Of a stretch of 64,000 bases of DNA, positions 40,046 through 48,249 are shown piece after piece. The translations under genes and the position numbers were made by a program. This stretch comes from Derxia lacustris (GTDB lineage Bacteria > Pseudomonadota > Gammaproteobacteria > Burkholderiales > Burkholderiaceae_E). Numbering within the stretch: position 1 is the stretch's first letter; each line of letters opens with the position of its first letter. The DNA is taken from positions 1 to 64,000 of the forward strand of contig NZ_MUHU01000009.1 in NCBI RefSeq assembly GCF_002105195.1, read 5' to 3'. The notes under the pieces are model-generated. The model searched no databases. It worked only from the letters and a program-made list of their open reading frames with translations, and was not told the DNA's origin.

Positions 40046-40641
40046 GCGGTCACCTCGCGGGAAAGGTCCCAGATGTTGGGCAGGGTGTCGTTGGAATAGC
40101 CCGAGATGAAGGGCTTGCGCGTGCCGTCCTCCAGCAGCACCGAGCGCCTGACCGCGCCGATGTTGGCGCCGTACACATGGATGCTGATCGAGGGCTGATC
40201 GGCCAGCGCATTGCTCACGCGGTGGATGTCGCCGATGCGCGGCGACACCGCCTCGACCTGACCGCGCTCCAGCCGCTGCTCGGCGCCGTCGAGCAGCAGC
40301 GCGCCGCCGTCGAGGCGGTAGGGCTGGGCCAGCTCGGCGCCGCGCAGCACGCCGATCAGGCCCCACACCGTGTGGTCGTGGATCGGCGTGCGCTGGCCCG
40401 GACCCCAGACAAAGCTCACCACCGAGAAGCGCGCGCGCGAATCGGCATGCAGCAGGTACTGGCGATAGCGCTCGGGATCGGGCTGGGCATAGGCCTCGGG
40501 CAGCCAGTCGTCATGCGCGACGAGATCGCGCAGCAGCGTGGCGCCGGCATCGAGCGTGCGGGCTTCGTCGGGGTTTTCGTCGAGCAGTTCGGCCAGCGCG
40601 GTGACGAATTCGCGCAGGCGACGGGGGCTAGGCAGGCTCAT
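40042..40641 (-). CDS. Thiol dioxygenase (cysteine dioxygenase family, Gln-type / 3-mercaptopropionate-like)
   Basis: A 199-residue cupin of the cysteine dioxygenase family, which adds O2 to a thiol to give a sulfinate. The iron ligands are H88 and H90 in TPIHDH and H140 in GDIHRV. The Ser-His-Tyr triad appears as S153, H155 and Y157 (SISIHVYG). Where cysteine dioxygenase has a substrate-binding Arg, this protein has Gln (Q61 in YRQYLLH). That is the sign of 3-mercaptopropionate dioxygenase-type enzymes. The Cys of the mammalian Cys-Tyr crosslink is replaced by Gly, as usual in bacteria. It is the first gene of the rhodanese-AsfAB operon and is divergent from the LysR gene, with a 125-base shared upstream region. 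Substrate is inferred from the Gln; cysteine is not excluded. Confidence 0.88.
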   Translation of the reverse strand: MSLPSPRRLREFVTALAELLDENPDEARTLDAGATLLRDLVAHDDWLPEAYAQPDPERYRQYLLHADSRARFSVVSFVWGPGQRTPIHDHTVWGLIGVLRGAELAQPYRLDGGALLLDGAEQRLERGQVEAVSPRIGDIHRVSNALADQPSISIHVYGANIGAVRRSVLLEDGTRKPFISGYSNDTLPNIWDLSREVTA

Positions 40642-40766
40642 GGCGTCGCGAAAAGAATGAAAAGTAATGTCCGGCGGAGTTTGTGGTTGTTCAAGTTATT
40701 GGCAGTCGATCATGTGGAGTCCGCATAATCAGGTGCGTTGCTCAAACTGCCCAGCGCTTGCCTGCC

Positions 40767-41696
40767 ATGCATCTCAAGATCGAAGACATCGCCTCCTTCG
40801 TGGCCACCGTGCGCCACGCCTCGCTGTCGCGCGCCGCCGAGGCGCTGGGCCTGACCCAGCCCGCCGTCACGCGCCGGCTGCAAAGTCTGGAGGAGGCGCT
40901 CGGCGTGCTGCTGCTCGACCGCGAGACCAAGCCGCTCAAGCCCACGGTGATGGGCTGGCGCGTGTACGAGCAATGCCAGAGCCTGCTGGCCGAGGTCGAT
41001 TCGCTGCGCAGCCTGGTCACGACCGATGCCGTGCCCGAGGGCAGCATCCGGCTCGGCGTGACGCAAGCCATCGCCGAGCTGGGCATGACCGCGCTGCTCG
41101 ACCTGTTCCGGCGCGAATTCCCGGCGCTGCGGCTGCATGTCTGCACGCGCTGGAGCGCCGAGCTGGTCGGCCTGCTGGAGCGCGGCGAGATCGATGCGGC
41201 GACCGTCATGTTTCCGTCCGGCCAGAGCTTTCCGGCCACGCTGTCGGCGCGCCGGCTCATGCCCTTCGAGATGGTGGTGGTCGCGGCGGTCGGCAGTCTG
41301 GGCAAGCGGCGCGGTCCCTGGCCGCTGCGCGAGATCGCCGGTCGCGGCTGGGTGCTCAATCCCGACGGCTGCGGCTTCCGGGCGCGCCTGCAGCGCCGGC
41401 TTGCCGACCTGGGCCTGCCGCTCGACGTGGCCTTCGATGCCTTTGGCGCCGAGCTGCAACTCAAGGTGGTGGCCGAGGGCGGCGGGCTGGGCCTTGCGCC
41501 GCGCGCGCTGGTGGCGGTGAGCCAGTACCGCCATCAGGTCGAGATCGTCGAGGTCGCCGACTTCACGCCGACCATCGATCTGTGGCTGGTGCGCAGTCTG
41601 GTGCCGGGCAATCTGGCGCGGCCGATCGAGAGCTTTGGCGATTCGGTCGCCAGCGGCATCGCGGCCAATGTGGAGCAGGACGCGCGCGCCGCCTGA
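40767..41696 (+). CDS. LysR-type transcriptional regulator (AsfR/CysB-like context)
   Basis: A 309-residue LysR-family regulator. Residues 1-60 form the winged helix-turn-helix: IEDIASFVATVRHASLSRAA, then LGLTQPAVTRRLQSLEEALG and LLLDRETKPLKPT. The remaining part is the two-lobed effector domain (GSIRLGVTQAIAELG onward). It is divergent from the thiol dioxygenase operon and upstream of two sulfonate-type binding proteins on the opposite strand. LysR regulators of sulfonate genes (AsfR, SsuR, Cbl, CysB) sense sulfate-derived effectors such as APS, so this is a good candidate for the regulator of the island. No strong ribosome-binding site precedes the ATG chosen; the choice rests on the family N-terminus. 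Confidence 0.88.
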   Translation: MHLKIEDIASFVATVRHASLSRAAEALGLTQPAVTRRLQSLEEALGVLLLDRETKPLKPTVMGWRVYEQCQSLLAEVDSLRSLVTTDAVPEGSIRLGVTQAIAELGMTALLDLFRREFPALRLHVCTRWSAELVGLLERGEIDAATVMFPSGQSFPATLSARRLMPFEMVVVAAVGSLGKRRGPWPLREIAGRGWVLNPDGCGFRARLQRRLADLGLPLDVAFDAFGAELQLKVVAEGGGLGLAPRALVAVSQYRHQVEIVEVADFTPTIDLWLVRSLVPGNLARPIESFGDSVASGIAANVEQDARAA

Positions 41697-41748
41697 GCCG
41701 GCGGCGCCGCGCGGCGCCGCGTCGGCCGATGCACAGCCCGCTGCCGCA

Positions 41749-42753
41749 TCAGCCGGCACCGAGCGCTCCGGCAAAGCTGCGGTCCCAGAGGCTGGCCACG
41801 TCCACCTTGGCATCGAGCACGCGCGCCTTGGCGAAGGTGTCGGCCACCAGCTGCTGGCTGCGGATCTCGGCATCGGCCACGGCGACCAGCCGGCGCGGCT
41901 GGCTGCGGTTGCGGAACAGTTCGAGGATGGCGTCTTCCGGCACCCGGATCTCGGCCGCGTAGATGCGCCCGAAGGCATCGGCATTGGCCTCGAACCACTG
42001 GTAGGCGCGGCGCAGCCGTTGCAGATAGTCGGCCAGCGCCGCATGCCGGCCCGGGTCGGCGATGGCCTCGGGATGGGCGTAGTACAGATAGTTGCCCGAC
42101 AGATAGCCGTTGGCGGTCTTGAGCACGCGCGCGCCCGATTGCGACTTGGCCAGCGGCACGTTGTAGCCATAGATGGCCCACGCATCGAGCTTGCCCGAGC
42201 GGAAGGCGGCAAAGCCGTCGGCCGGGCTCAGGTTGGCCGGATCGATGTCGGCGAACGAGAGCCCGGCGTCCTCCAGCATGCGCAGCAGGTAGTAGTGGGT
42301 GGTGGTGGCGCGCACATAGCCCACGCGCTTGCCGCGCAGGTCGGCGATGCCGCGTGCCGGCGAATCCCTGGGCACCAGCACCACCTGGCTGTTGACGTCG
42401 TCCTTCACCACCGCGACCACGCGCAGGTTGATGCGGGTATTGGACTGGGCCGCGAAGATCGGCGGAATCTCGCTGCCCGAGCCAAAGTCGAGCGAGCCGG
42501 CATTGAGCGCCTCGACGATCAGGTTGCCGGCGCCGAACTCGGCCCAGTCGACGGTGTAGGGCGTCTTGTCGAGCCCGGCGGCGCGCAGCAGCGTGCGGTC
42601 GCCGCCCTTGTAGGTGGCGATGCGCAGCCGCTGCCGGCTCAGGTCGATGTCGGCCGCGCCGGCCGGCGCGGCGCCGAGGCCGAGGCAGGTCAGCGCGGCG
42701 GCGCCGGGCAGGCCCAGCAGGCGGCGGCGGGCGAGGGAGGGAAAGTCGGTCAT
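41749..42753 (-). CDS. Sulfonate-type ABC substrate-binding protein (AsfC/SsuA-like)
   Basis: A 334-residue exported binding protein. A twin-Arg-like ARRRLLGL lies ahead of a hydrophobic core (PGAAALTCLGLGAAPAGA). The mature part starts LRIATYKGGDRTLL and includes GSGSEIPPIFAAQ, LRGKRVGYVRATTTHYYLLR and LDAWAIYGYNVPLA, all typical of the SsuA/AtsR/AsfC group of sulfonate-binding proteins. It overlaps the stop of the preceding binding-protein gene by 4 bases (ATGA), so the pair is one operon. The two paralogues may bind different sulfonates or sulfate esters and feed the same permease. No transporter gene adjoins it on this strand. Confidence 0.85.
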   Translation of the reverse strand: MTDFPSLARRRLLGLPGAAALTCLGLGAAPAGAADIDLSRQRLRIATYKGGDRTLLRAAGLDKTPYTVDWAEFGAGNLIVEALNAGSLDFGSGSEIPPIFAAQSNTRINLRVVAVVKDDVNSQVVLVPRDSPARGIADLRGKRVGYVRATTTHYYLLRMLEDAGLSFADIDPANLSPADGFAAFRSGKLDAWAIYGYNVPLAKSQSGARVLKTANGYLSGNYLYYAHPEAIADPGRHAALADYLQRLRRAYQWFEANADAFGRIYAAEIRVPEDAILELFRNRSQPRRLVAVADAEIRSQQLVADTFAKARVLDAKVDVASLWDRSFAGALGAG

Positions 42754-43703
42754 GAAGTGGCCTTGAGTTGGGCAAAGCTCGGCGCGGCAGTCACGCGCTG
42801 GGTGAGCAGGCCGGTGTCGAAATAGGTGTCGGCGGTGCGCTGCTGCTCGGCCACGACGGCGGGGTCGATCTCGACCCATTGCGCGCGCGCCCGGCTCACG
42901 GTCAGGCGCGCGGCCTCGGCCGGAATGCCGACCGCCTGGCCGAAGGCCTGGGCATAGCTGTCGAGATGGTCGAGCGACCAGGTCGAGGCGAGCTGGAGCC
43001 GCTGGCGGAACTCGACCAGCGCGCGCGCCTTGTCGCGCAGCGCCGGCTCGGTCGCAACCAGAAAGCTCAAGCCCGCCGACAGGCCGCGTCCGGTGGCGAT
43101 CACCTTGGCATGGTCGAGCGTCTCGGCGATGGCCACATACGGGTCCCAGGTGCTCCACGCATCGACCGCGCCGGTGTGCAACGCCAGCTTGGCGTCGCTC
43201 GGCAGCATGAAGCGGAAGGTGACGTCGTCGGGCTTGAGGCCGGCCGCCTTGAGCGCCGCCAGCGCCACGAAATGGCCGATCGAGCCGCGCCCGGTGGCGA
43301 TGCTGCGGCCCTTGAGGCTGGCCGCATCGGTGAGCGGGCTGCCGGCCTTGGCGACGATGGCGATGGCCGACGGATCGCTGCGGCGCGCGGCAAACGCCTT
43401 GAGCTTGGCGCCCGAGGCGAGCGCAAAGATCAGCGGCGCATCGCCGACCGGGCCGATGTCGACCGCGCCGGCGTTGAGCGCTTCGAGCAAGGGCGCGGCA
43501 GCCGGAAATTCGTACCAGCGGATGTCGAACGGCAGGTTGTCGGCGACGCCGGCGGCTTCCAGCACGGTGCGCATGAAGCCCTTCTGGTCGCCGACGCGCA
43601 GCTCGGTGCGGCCCTGCGCAGCGGCCTTGCCGCAGGCCAGCGCGGCCGGCAGCAGGCCGAGGCCGGTCAGCAGGCGACGCCGGACGAGCGGTACAGAGGG
43701 CAT
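42750..43703 (-). CDS. Sulfonate-type ABC substrate-binding protein (SsuA-like)
   Basis: A 317-residue exported binding protein. It has a signal with LVRRRLLTGLGLLPAALACG and the mature start LRVGDQKGFMRTVLEAAGV, typical of SsuA. GPVGDAPLIFALASG, LKGRSIATGRGSIGHFVAL and VDAWSTWDPYVAIAE are the ligand-binding and hinge segments of the family. It is the first gene of a two-gene minus-strand operon. The upstream region carries the AT-rich motif also found before the 6-7 kb genes. The Cys in ALACGKAAA could make it a lipoprotein, but the position does not fit a strict lipobox. Confidence 0.86.
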   Translation of the reverse strand: MPSVPLVRRRLLTGLGLLPAALACGKAAAQGRTELRVGDQKGFMRTVLEAAGVADNLPFDIRWYEFPAAAPLLEALNAGAVDIGPVGDAPLIFALASGAKLKAFAARRSDPSAIAIVAKAGSPLTDAASLKGRSIATGRGSIGHFVALAALKAAGLKPDDVTFRFMLPSDAKLALHTGAVDAWSTWDPYVAIAETLDHAKVIATGRGLSAGLSFLVATEPALRDKARALVEFRQRLQLASTWSLDHLDSYAQAFGQAVGIPAEAARLTVSRARAQWVEIDPAVVAEQQRTADTYFDTGLLTQRVTAAPSFAQLKATS

Positions 43704-43760
43704 GGCGGATTCCTTTGGGGCGGCAGGGCGTTGGGATGGGCTGAGCTTGTCAGTCAGAAC

Positions 43761-43815
43761 ATGCTGTTTATAAATAGTCAGTAAACATATTCATATGAGA
43801 TTCGCATATTCATGC
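43761..43815. promoter_or_regulatory. Putative sulfur-regulon operator region
   Basis: This AT-rich patch lies between the divergent binding-protein and TctB genes. It contains TAAACATATTCA (43782-43793), identical to 6870-6881. CATATTCAT occurs twice, at 43786-43794 and 43805-43813, 19 bases apart. ATGCTGTTT (43761-43769) is the reverse complement of AAACAGCAT found beside the 6.9 kb motif. The repeats are observed; a LysR-type binding site is inferred. Confidence 0.5.
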
Positions 43816-43966
43816 GGTCCGCGCGCGGCCCTAGGCTGCGCCCCATCGACTGGGTAACGACTGCCCGGGCGCACCGCGCAAGCGCGCCTGCCGCCGTCCG
43901 GCGGCGCGCGCTTCAAGGCGGGCGTCACGCGCAGCCGATCCGTCGCGACCGCAGGGGAATCAGGAC

Positions 43967-44506
43967 ATGAACATCGACATCGAGCACCGCGCGCCCGACC
44001 TGCGCGGCGGTGCGGCCGGCGGCCGTCTGGCCGAGCTGGCGGCGCGTGCCTCGGCGCGCGGACTGGGGCTGGCGCTGGCCTGTGCCGCGCTCGGCGGCGC
44101 CGCCATCGTGCTGGCGCAGGACTACGCGCTCGGCCGCGCGGGCCGCATGGGGCCGGGCTATTTCCCGACGCTGCTCGGCTGGCTGCTGGTGGGCGCGGCG
44201 CTGGCCGTGCCGGTGAGCGGGCCGGTCGAGGGCGACGACAGCGCACCGGGCAACGCACCGGGCAACGACTGGCCGGCCGAGCTGCGCGCGCTCGGCGGCG
44301 TGACCGGCGCCATCCTGCTGTTCGGCCTGTCGGTCGAGCGGCTCGGGCTGGCCGGCGCCACGCTGCTGCTGGTGCTGGTCTCGGGGCTGGCCAGCGCCGG
44401 CGCGCGGCTGCGCGAACTGGCGCTGCTGGGCGTGGCGCTGGCGCTGCTGGCCAGCCTGCTGTTCGTGGCCGGGCTGGGCGTCAATCTGCCGGTGCTGCCG
44501 GCATGA
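43967..44506 (+). CDS. tctB: Tripartite tricarboxylate transporter small membrane subunit TctB-like
   Basis: A 179-residue inner-membrane protein of the TctB family with four hydrophobic helices. The first is LGLALACAALGGAAIVLAQD, followed by the family-typical RMGPGYFPTLLGWLLVGAAL at about residues 58-78. The last two (TGAILLFGLSVERLGLAGAT and LLGVALALLASLLFVAGLGV) close the protein. TctB works with the large subunit TctA, whose gene starts within the last 4 bases here, and the binding protein TctC downstream. These transporters use a proton or sodium gradient to import carboxylates and related anions. The setting among sulfonate genes suggests an organosulfur anion. Confidence 0.87.
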   Translation: MNIDIEHRAPDLRGGAAGGRLAELAARASARGLGLALACAALGGAAIVLAQDYALGRAGRMGPGYFPTLLGWLLVGAALAVPVSGPVEGDDSAPGNAPGNDWPAELRALGGVTGAILLFGLSVERLGLAGATLLLVLVSGLASAGARLRELALLGVALALLASLLFVAGLGVNLPVLPA

Positions 44507-46005
44507 ATCTGCTGCTCGACCATCTGGCGCTCGGCTTCGGCGAGGCGCTCACGCCGCTCAATCTGGCCTTCTGCCTGGCCGGCTGCCTGATCGGCACGCT
44601 GGTCGGCGTGCTGCCCGGCCTCGGGCCGGTGGCCACCATCGCGATGCTGCTGCCGGCCACCTATGCGCTGCCGCCGGTCACCGCGCTCATCATGTTGGCC
44701 GGCATCTACTACGGCGCGCAGTACGGCGGCTCGACCACCGCCATCCTGCTGCGGCTGCCCGGCGAGTCGTCCTCGGTCATCACCTGCATCGACGGCAATG
44801 CGATGGCGCGCAACGGCCGCGCCGGCGCCGCGCTCACGGTGGCGGCGCTCGGCTCCTTCTTTGCGGGCACGGTGGCCACGCTGCTGCTGGCCGCGCTGTC
44901 GGCGCCGCTGGCGGCGGCGGCCCAGGCCTTCGGGCCGGCCGAGCTGTTCATGCTGATGGTGCTGGGGCTGATCGCGGCGGTGGTGCTGGCGCAGGGGCCG
45001 TTCGTGCGCTCGCTGGCCATGATCCTGGCCGGGCTGCTGCTCGGCACCGTGGGCGGCGACATCAACAGCGGCGTGCAGCGCTTCACCTTCGGCTTGCCGG
45101 TGCTGTCCGACGGGCTCGGCTTCGTGCCGGTGGCGATGGGCCTGTTCGGCGTGGCCGAGATCGTCGCCAACATCGCCGGCGGCGAGGCGGCCGGCGGCCG
45201 GGTCGAACGCATCGGCAGCCTGTGGCCGACCCGCGCCGAAGCCCGCGAAGCCGTGCCGGCGGTGCTGCGCGGCGCCGTCGTCGGCGCCTTGCTCGGCATC
45301 CTGCCGGGCGGCGGCGCCACGCTGGCGAGCTTCGTGGCCTACACGGTCGAGAAGCGCATCGCGCGCGAGCCCGGGCGCTTCGGTCGGGGCGCGGTGGCCG
45401 GCGTGGCCGCGCCCGAGTCGGCCAACAATGCCGGCGCCCAGACCTCCTTCGTGCCGCTGCTCACGCTCGGCCTGCCGGCCAATGCGGTGATGGCGATGAT
45501 GGTGGGCGCGATGATGATGCACGGCATCGCGCCCGGCCCCGGCGTCATCGACAGCCAGCCGGCGCTGGTCTGGGGCATGGTCGCCAGCATGTGGATCGGC
45601 AATCTGATGCTGGTGGTCATCAACCTGCCGCTGATCGGCTGGTGGGTGAAGCTGGTGTCGGTGCCCTACCGGCTGCTCTATCCGGCGGTGCTGGTGTTCT
45701 GTCTGGTCGGCGTCTACAGCGTCAACAACAGTGCCGCCGAGGTGCTGCTGACCGCGCTGTTCGGCGTGCTGGGCTGGGCGCTGCGGCGCTGGCGCTGCGA
45801 TGCCGCGCCGCTGCTGCTGGCCTTCGTGCTCGGCCCGATGCTCGAAGAGAACCTGCGTCGCGCGCTGCTGCTGGCGCGCGGCAATCCGGCGGTGTTCGTC
45901 GAGCGGCCGATCGCCGCCGGCCTGCTGGCGCTGGTCGTGGTGCTGGTGCTGGCGGTCGCGCTGCCGCGCGTGCGCCGGCTGCGCGGCGTGGCCTTTGCCG
46001 AATGA
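44503..46005 (+). CDS. tctA: Tripartite tricarboxylate transporter large membrane subunit TctA-like
   Basis: A 500-residue polytopic membrane protein of the TctA family with roughly ten to twelve hydrophobic helices. The signature LIGTLVGVLPGLGPVATIAM is at about residues 27-46, followed by YYGAQYGGSTTAILLRLPGE, the conserved entry motif. A second internal-repeat copy is LGILPGGGATLASFVAYTVE near residue 265, with PESANNAGAQTSFVPLLTLG after it. Length matches the family. It is coupled to tctB by an ATGA overlap and followed about 100 bases later by the tctC-like gene. It carries the transport pathway itself. Confidence 0.92.
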   Translation: MNLLLDHLALGFGEALTPLNLAFCLAGCLIGTLVGVLPGLGPVATIAMLLPATYALPPVTALIMLAGIYYGAQYGGSTTAILLRLPGESSSVITCIDGNAMARNGRAGAALTVAALGSFFAGTVATLLLAALSAPLAAAAQAFGPAELFMLMVLGLIAAVVLAQGPFVRSLAMILAGLLLGTVGGDINSGVQRFTFGLPVLSDGLGFVPVAMGLFGVAEIVANIAGGEAAGGRVERIGSLWPTRAEAREAVPAVLRGAVVGALLGILPGGGATLASFVAYTVEKRIAREPGRFGRGAVAGVAAPESANNAGAQTSFVPLLTLGLPANAVMAMMVGAMMMHGIAPGPGVIDSQPALVWGMVASMWIGNLMLVVINLPLIGWWVKLVSVPYRLLYPAVLVFCLVGVYSVNNSAAEVLLTALFGVLGWALRRWRCDAAPLLLAFVLGPMLEENLRRALLLARGNPAVFVERPIAAGLLALVVVLVLAVALPRVRRLRGVAFAE

Positions 46006-46109
46006 ATCCGCGCCGACCGGCGGCCGCTGCGCCGCGCGCGGTCGGCCTGCGCGCCTCTCGCCCGGCCGCGTCCGGCCGGGCCTTGTCCTCACCCACTCCG
46101 GAGTTCCCG

Positions 46110-47090
46110 ATGAACGCAATCTCGCGTCCGCGTCGCCGTCTGCTGTCCGCCGCCGGCGGCGCGGCGGTGCTTGCCGGCCTGCCGCAAGCCGGCCGGGCCG
46201 CCGCTTGGCCCGACCATGCGGTCAACTACGTCGTGCCCTATCCGCCCGGCGCCACCAGCGACAACACCGCGCGCATCGTGTCGCAGAAGCTGGCCGAGAA
46301 GCTCGGTCAGCCCTTCGTCATCGACAACCGGCCCGGCGCCGGCGGTGGCCTGGGCACCGAATACGCCGCCAAGGCCCGGGCCGACGGTTACACCCTGCTC
46401 AACGCGACCAGCGCCATCTTTGCGGTCGTGCCCCAGCTCATCAAGGCCGGCTACGACCCGTTCAAGGACTTCACGCCGCTCGGCATGATCGGCAATTCGG
46501 TCACCGTGCTGGCGGTGCGCAACGATCTGCCGGTCAACAGCCTGGCCGAGCTGGTCGCCTACTCCAAGGCGCATCCGGGCACGCTCAACTACGCCACCTC
46601 GGGCAACGGCTCGGGCGGCCATCTGTCGACCGAATACCTCAAGCTCAAGACCGGCCTCGATGCCCAGCATGTGCCCTACAAGGGCAGTGCGGCGGCGGCC
46701 AACGATCTGGTCGCCGGCCGGGTCGATCTGTTCTTCGATCCGCTCGCGGCCCAGTTCGCGCGCGCCGGCAAGGTGAAGGCGCTGGCCATCGCCGGCGCGC
46801 CGCGCTCCGAGCTGCTGCCCGGCGTGCCGCCGATCCAGGCCACGGTGCCGGACTGGGATTTCGATCTGTACTTTTTCGTTGCCGCGCCGGCCGGCATCCC
46901 GGACGACATCCGCCGCACGCTGGTGCGCACGGTCGGCGAGGTGACCGCCGACCCGGGCGTGGTCGAGAAGCTCAAGGCGCTCAGCCTGGTGCCGGCACCG
47001 CTCGCGCCGGAGCAGATCTCGGCCCGGCTCAGGCGCGACTTCGCGGTAGCCGGCAACATCATCCGCAGCGCCAAGGTGGTGGCCGACTGA
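46110..47090 (+). CDS. tctC: Tripartite tricarboxylate transporter binding protein TctC-like (Bug family)
   Basis: A 326-residue periplasmic Bug-family binding protein. It has a signal peptide (RRRLLSAAGGAAVLAGLPQA), then the family-defining YVVPYPPGATSDNTARIV, FVIDNRPGAGGGLGTEYAAK and DGYTLLNATSA. LNYATSGNGSGGHLSTE and HVPYKGSAAAANDLVAGRVD are the ligand-contact loops. It captures the anion for TctAB. The gene order here is B-A-C rather than the more usual C-B-A. GGAG lies a few bases ahead of the chosen ATG. Confidence 0.92.
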   Translation: MNAISRPRRRLLSAAGGAAVLAGLPQAGRAAAWPDHAVNYVVPYPPGATSDNTARIVSQKLAEKLGQPFVIDNRPGAGGGLGTEYAAKARADGYTLLNATSAIFAVVPQLIKAGYDPFKDFTPLGMIGNSVTVLAVRNDLPVNSLAELVAYSKAHPGTLNYATSGNGSGGHLSTEYLKLKTGLDAQHVPYKGSAAAANDLVAGRVDLFFDPLAAQFARAGKVKALAIAGAPRSELLPGVPPIQATVPDWDFDLYFFVAAPAGIPDDIRRTLVRTVGEVTADPGVVEKLKALSLVPAPLAPEQISARLRRDFAVAGNIIRSAKVVAD

Positions 47091-47120
47091 TTGCGGCGGG
47101 CGCATGGCGGCTGCCTCACG

Positions 47121-47172
47121 TCATGCGATTTATTAATGATAAGGGCACATAAAGATATTGAATAAACATCGT
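47121..47172. promoter_or_regulatory. Putative promoter/operator upstream of the ssuA-like gene
   Basis: An AT-rich patch between tctC and the ssuA-like gene contains AAAGATATTGAATAAACATC (47151-47170). ATAAACAT (47162-47169) also occurs at 6869-6876, and 43782-43788 shares TAAACAT. This patch stands out in very GC-rich surroundings and suggests a separate promoter for the ssuA-to-aldolase run. Confidence 0.4.
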
Positions 47173-47250
47173 GGGGCAGGGCCGAGGGCGCCGATATCGT
47201 CGCTGCCATCGACATCTCACCGGCCGCTCGCAGCGGCCCGCCGCCCCGTG

Positions 47251-48249
47251 ATGAAAGCCAACTTCCTTCGCCGCAAGGCCCGCCCGCAACGGCGCGCCCT
47301 GCTTGCCGCCGGCGCCGGCCTGGGCCTGCTCGGCCTGGCCGGCGCGGTGCGCGCCGCCGACGCGCCGGGCGCCGCCAGTCTGGTGCTCGGCGATCAGGCC
47401 AACAGCACCCGCGCCCGGCTCGAAGCGGCCGGCGTGCTCGACGGCGCGCCCTTCGGTTACCAGTGGGCCAACTTCCAGGGCGCGGCGCCCCTGTTCGAGG
47501 CGGTGCGCGCCGGGGCGGTCGATACCGCGCCGGCCGGCGACACGCCGGTGCTGGCCGCCGCCGCGCAGAACAGCCGCATCCGCATCGTCGCCACCTCGGC
47601 CGGACCGGGCAGCTCGATCGCCATCGTGGTGCAGGGCAAGTCGCCGATCCGCAGCGTGGCCGACCTCAAGGGCCGCAGCGTGGTGGTGTCGTCGGCGCGC
47701 GGCAGCGTCGCGCAATACCTGCTGATCGGCGCGCTGCGCGAGGCCGGCGTCGATCCGGCCTCGGTCGAGGCGCGCTTCGTCATGCCGACCGATGCGCTGC
47801 CGGCCTTCCGCGCCGGCCAGATCGACGCCTGGGCCACCTTCGATCCCTACCTCGCGGTGGCCGAGGACGCCGGCGCCCGCGTGCTGCGCGACGGCGAGGG
47901 CATCAGCACCGGGCGCGGCTTTCTCACCGCATCCGAAAAGGCGCTCGCCGATCCGGCCAAGCGCGCCGCGATCCGCGAGCTGCTGCTGCGCATGAACCGC
48001 GCATGGCAATGGAGCGAGTCGCACCGCGACGCCTTTGAGCGCGTGTATGCCGAGCAGACCCGGCTCGCGCCGGCCATCGTGCGCAAGGTGATCGCGCGCG
48101 GCTATCAGGCGCTGCGCCCGGTCGAGGAGGCCGACGTGACCGCCGTGCAGAAGGTCGCCGACGTGTTCGCCGAGCTGGCGCTGCTGCCGCGCCGGGTGGA
48201 TGTGCGCGGTCTGGTCGAGCCCGAATTCTTCGCGCGGGGCCGCGCATGA
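47251..48249 (+). CDS. ssuA: Sulfonate ABC transporter substrate-binding protein (SsuA-like)
   Basis: A 332-residue exported binding protein. The signal has RRALLAAGAGLGLLGLAGAV and a cleavage-like VRAADA. LVLGDQANSTRARLEAAGVL starts the mature part. Further SsuA blocks are VDTAPAGDTPVLAAAA, LKGRSVVVSSARGSVAQYLL and IDAWATFDPYLAVAED. I set the start at the ATG before the signal peptide; an in-frame TTG 93 bases earlier lies inside the AT-rich promoter patch. The stop overlaps the permease start by 4 bases, so this binding protein serves that permease directly. It is the fourth sulfonate-type binding protein in the window. Confidence 0.9.
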   Translation: MKANFLRRKARPQRRALLAAGAGLGLLGLAGAVRAADAPGAASLVLGDQANSTRARLEAAGVLDGAPFGYQWANFQGAAPLFEAVRAGAVDTAPAGDTPVLAAAAQNSRIRIVATSAGPGSSIAIVVQGKSPIRSVADLKGRSVVVSSARGSVAQYLLIGALREAGVDPASVEARFVMPTDALPAFRAGQIDAWATFDPYLAVAEDAGARVLRDGEGISTGRGFLTASEKALADPAKRAAIRELLLRMNRAWQWSESHRDAFERVYAEQTRLAPAIVRKVIARGYQALRPVEEADVTAVQKVADVFAELALLPRRVDVRGLVEPEFFARGRA

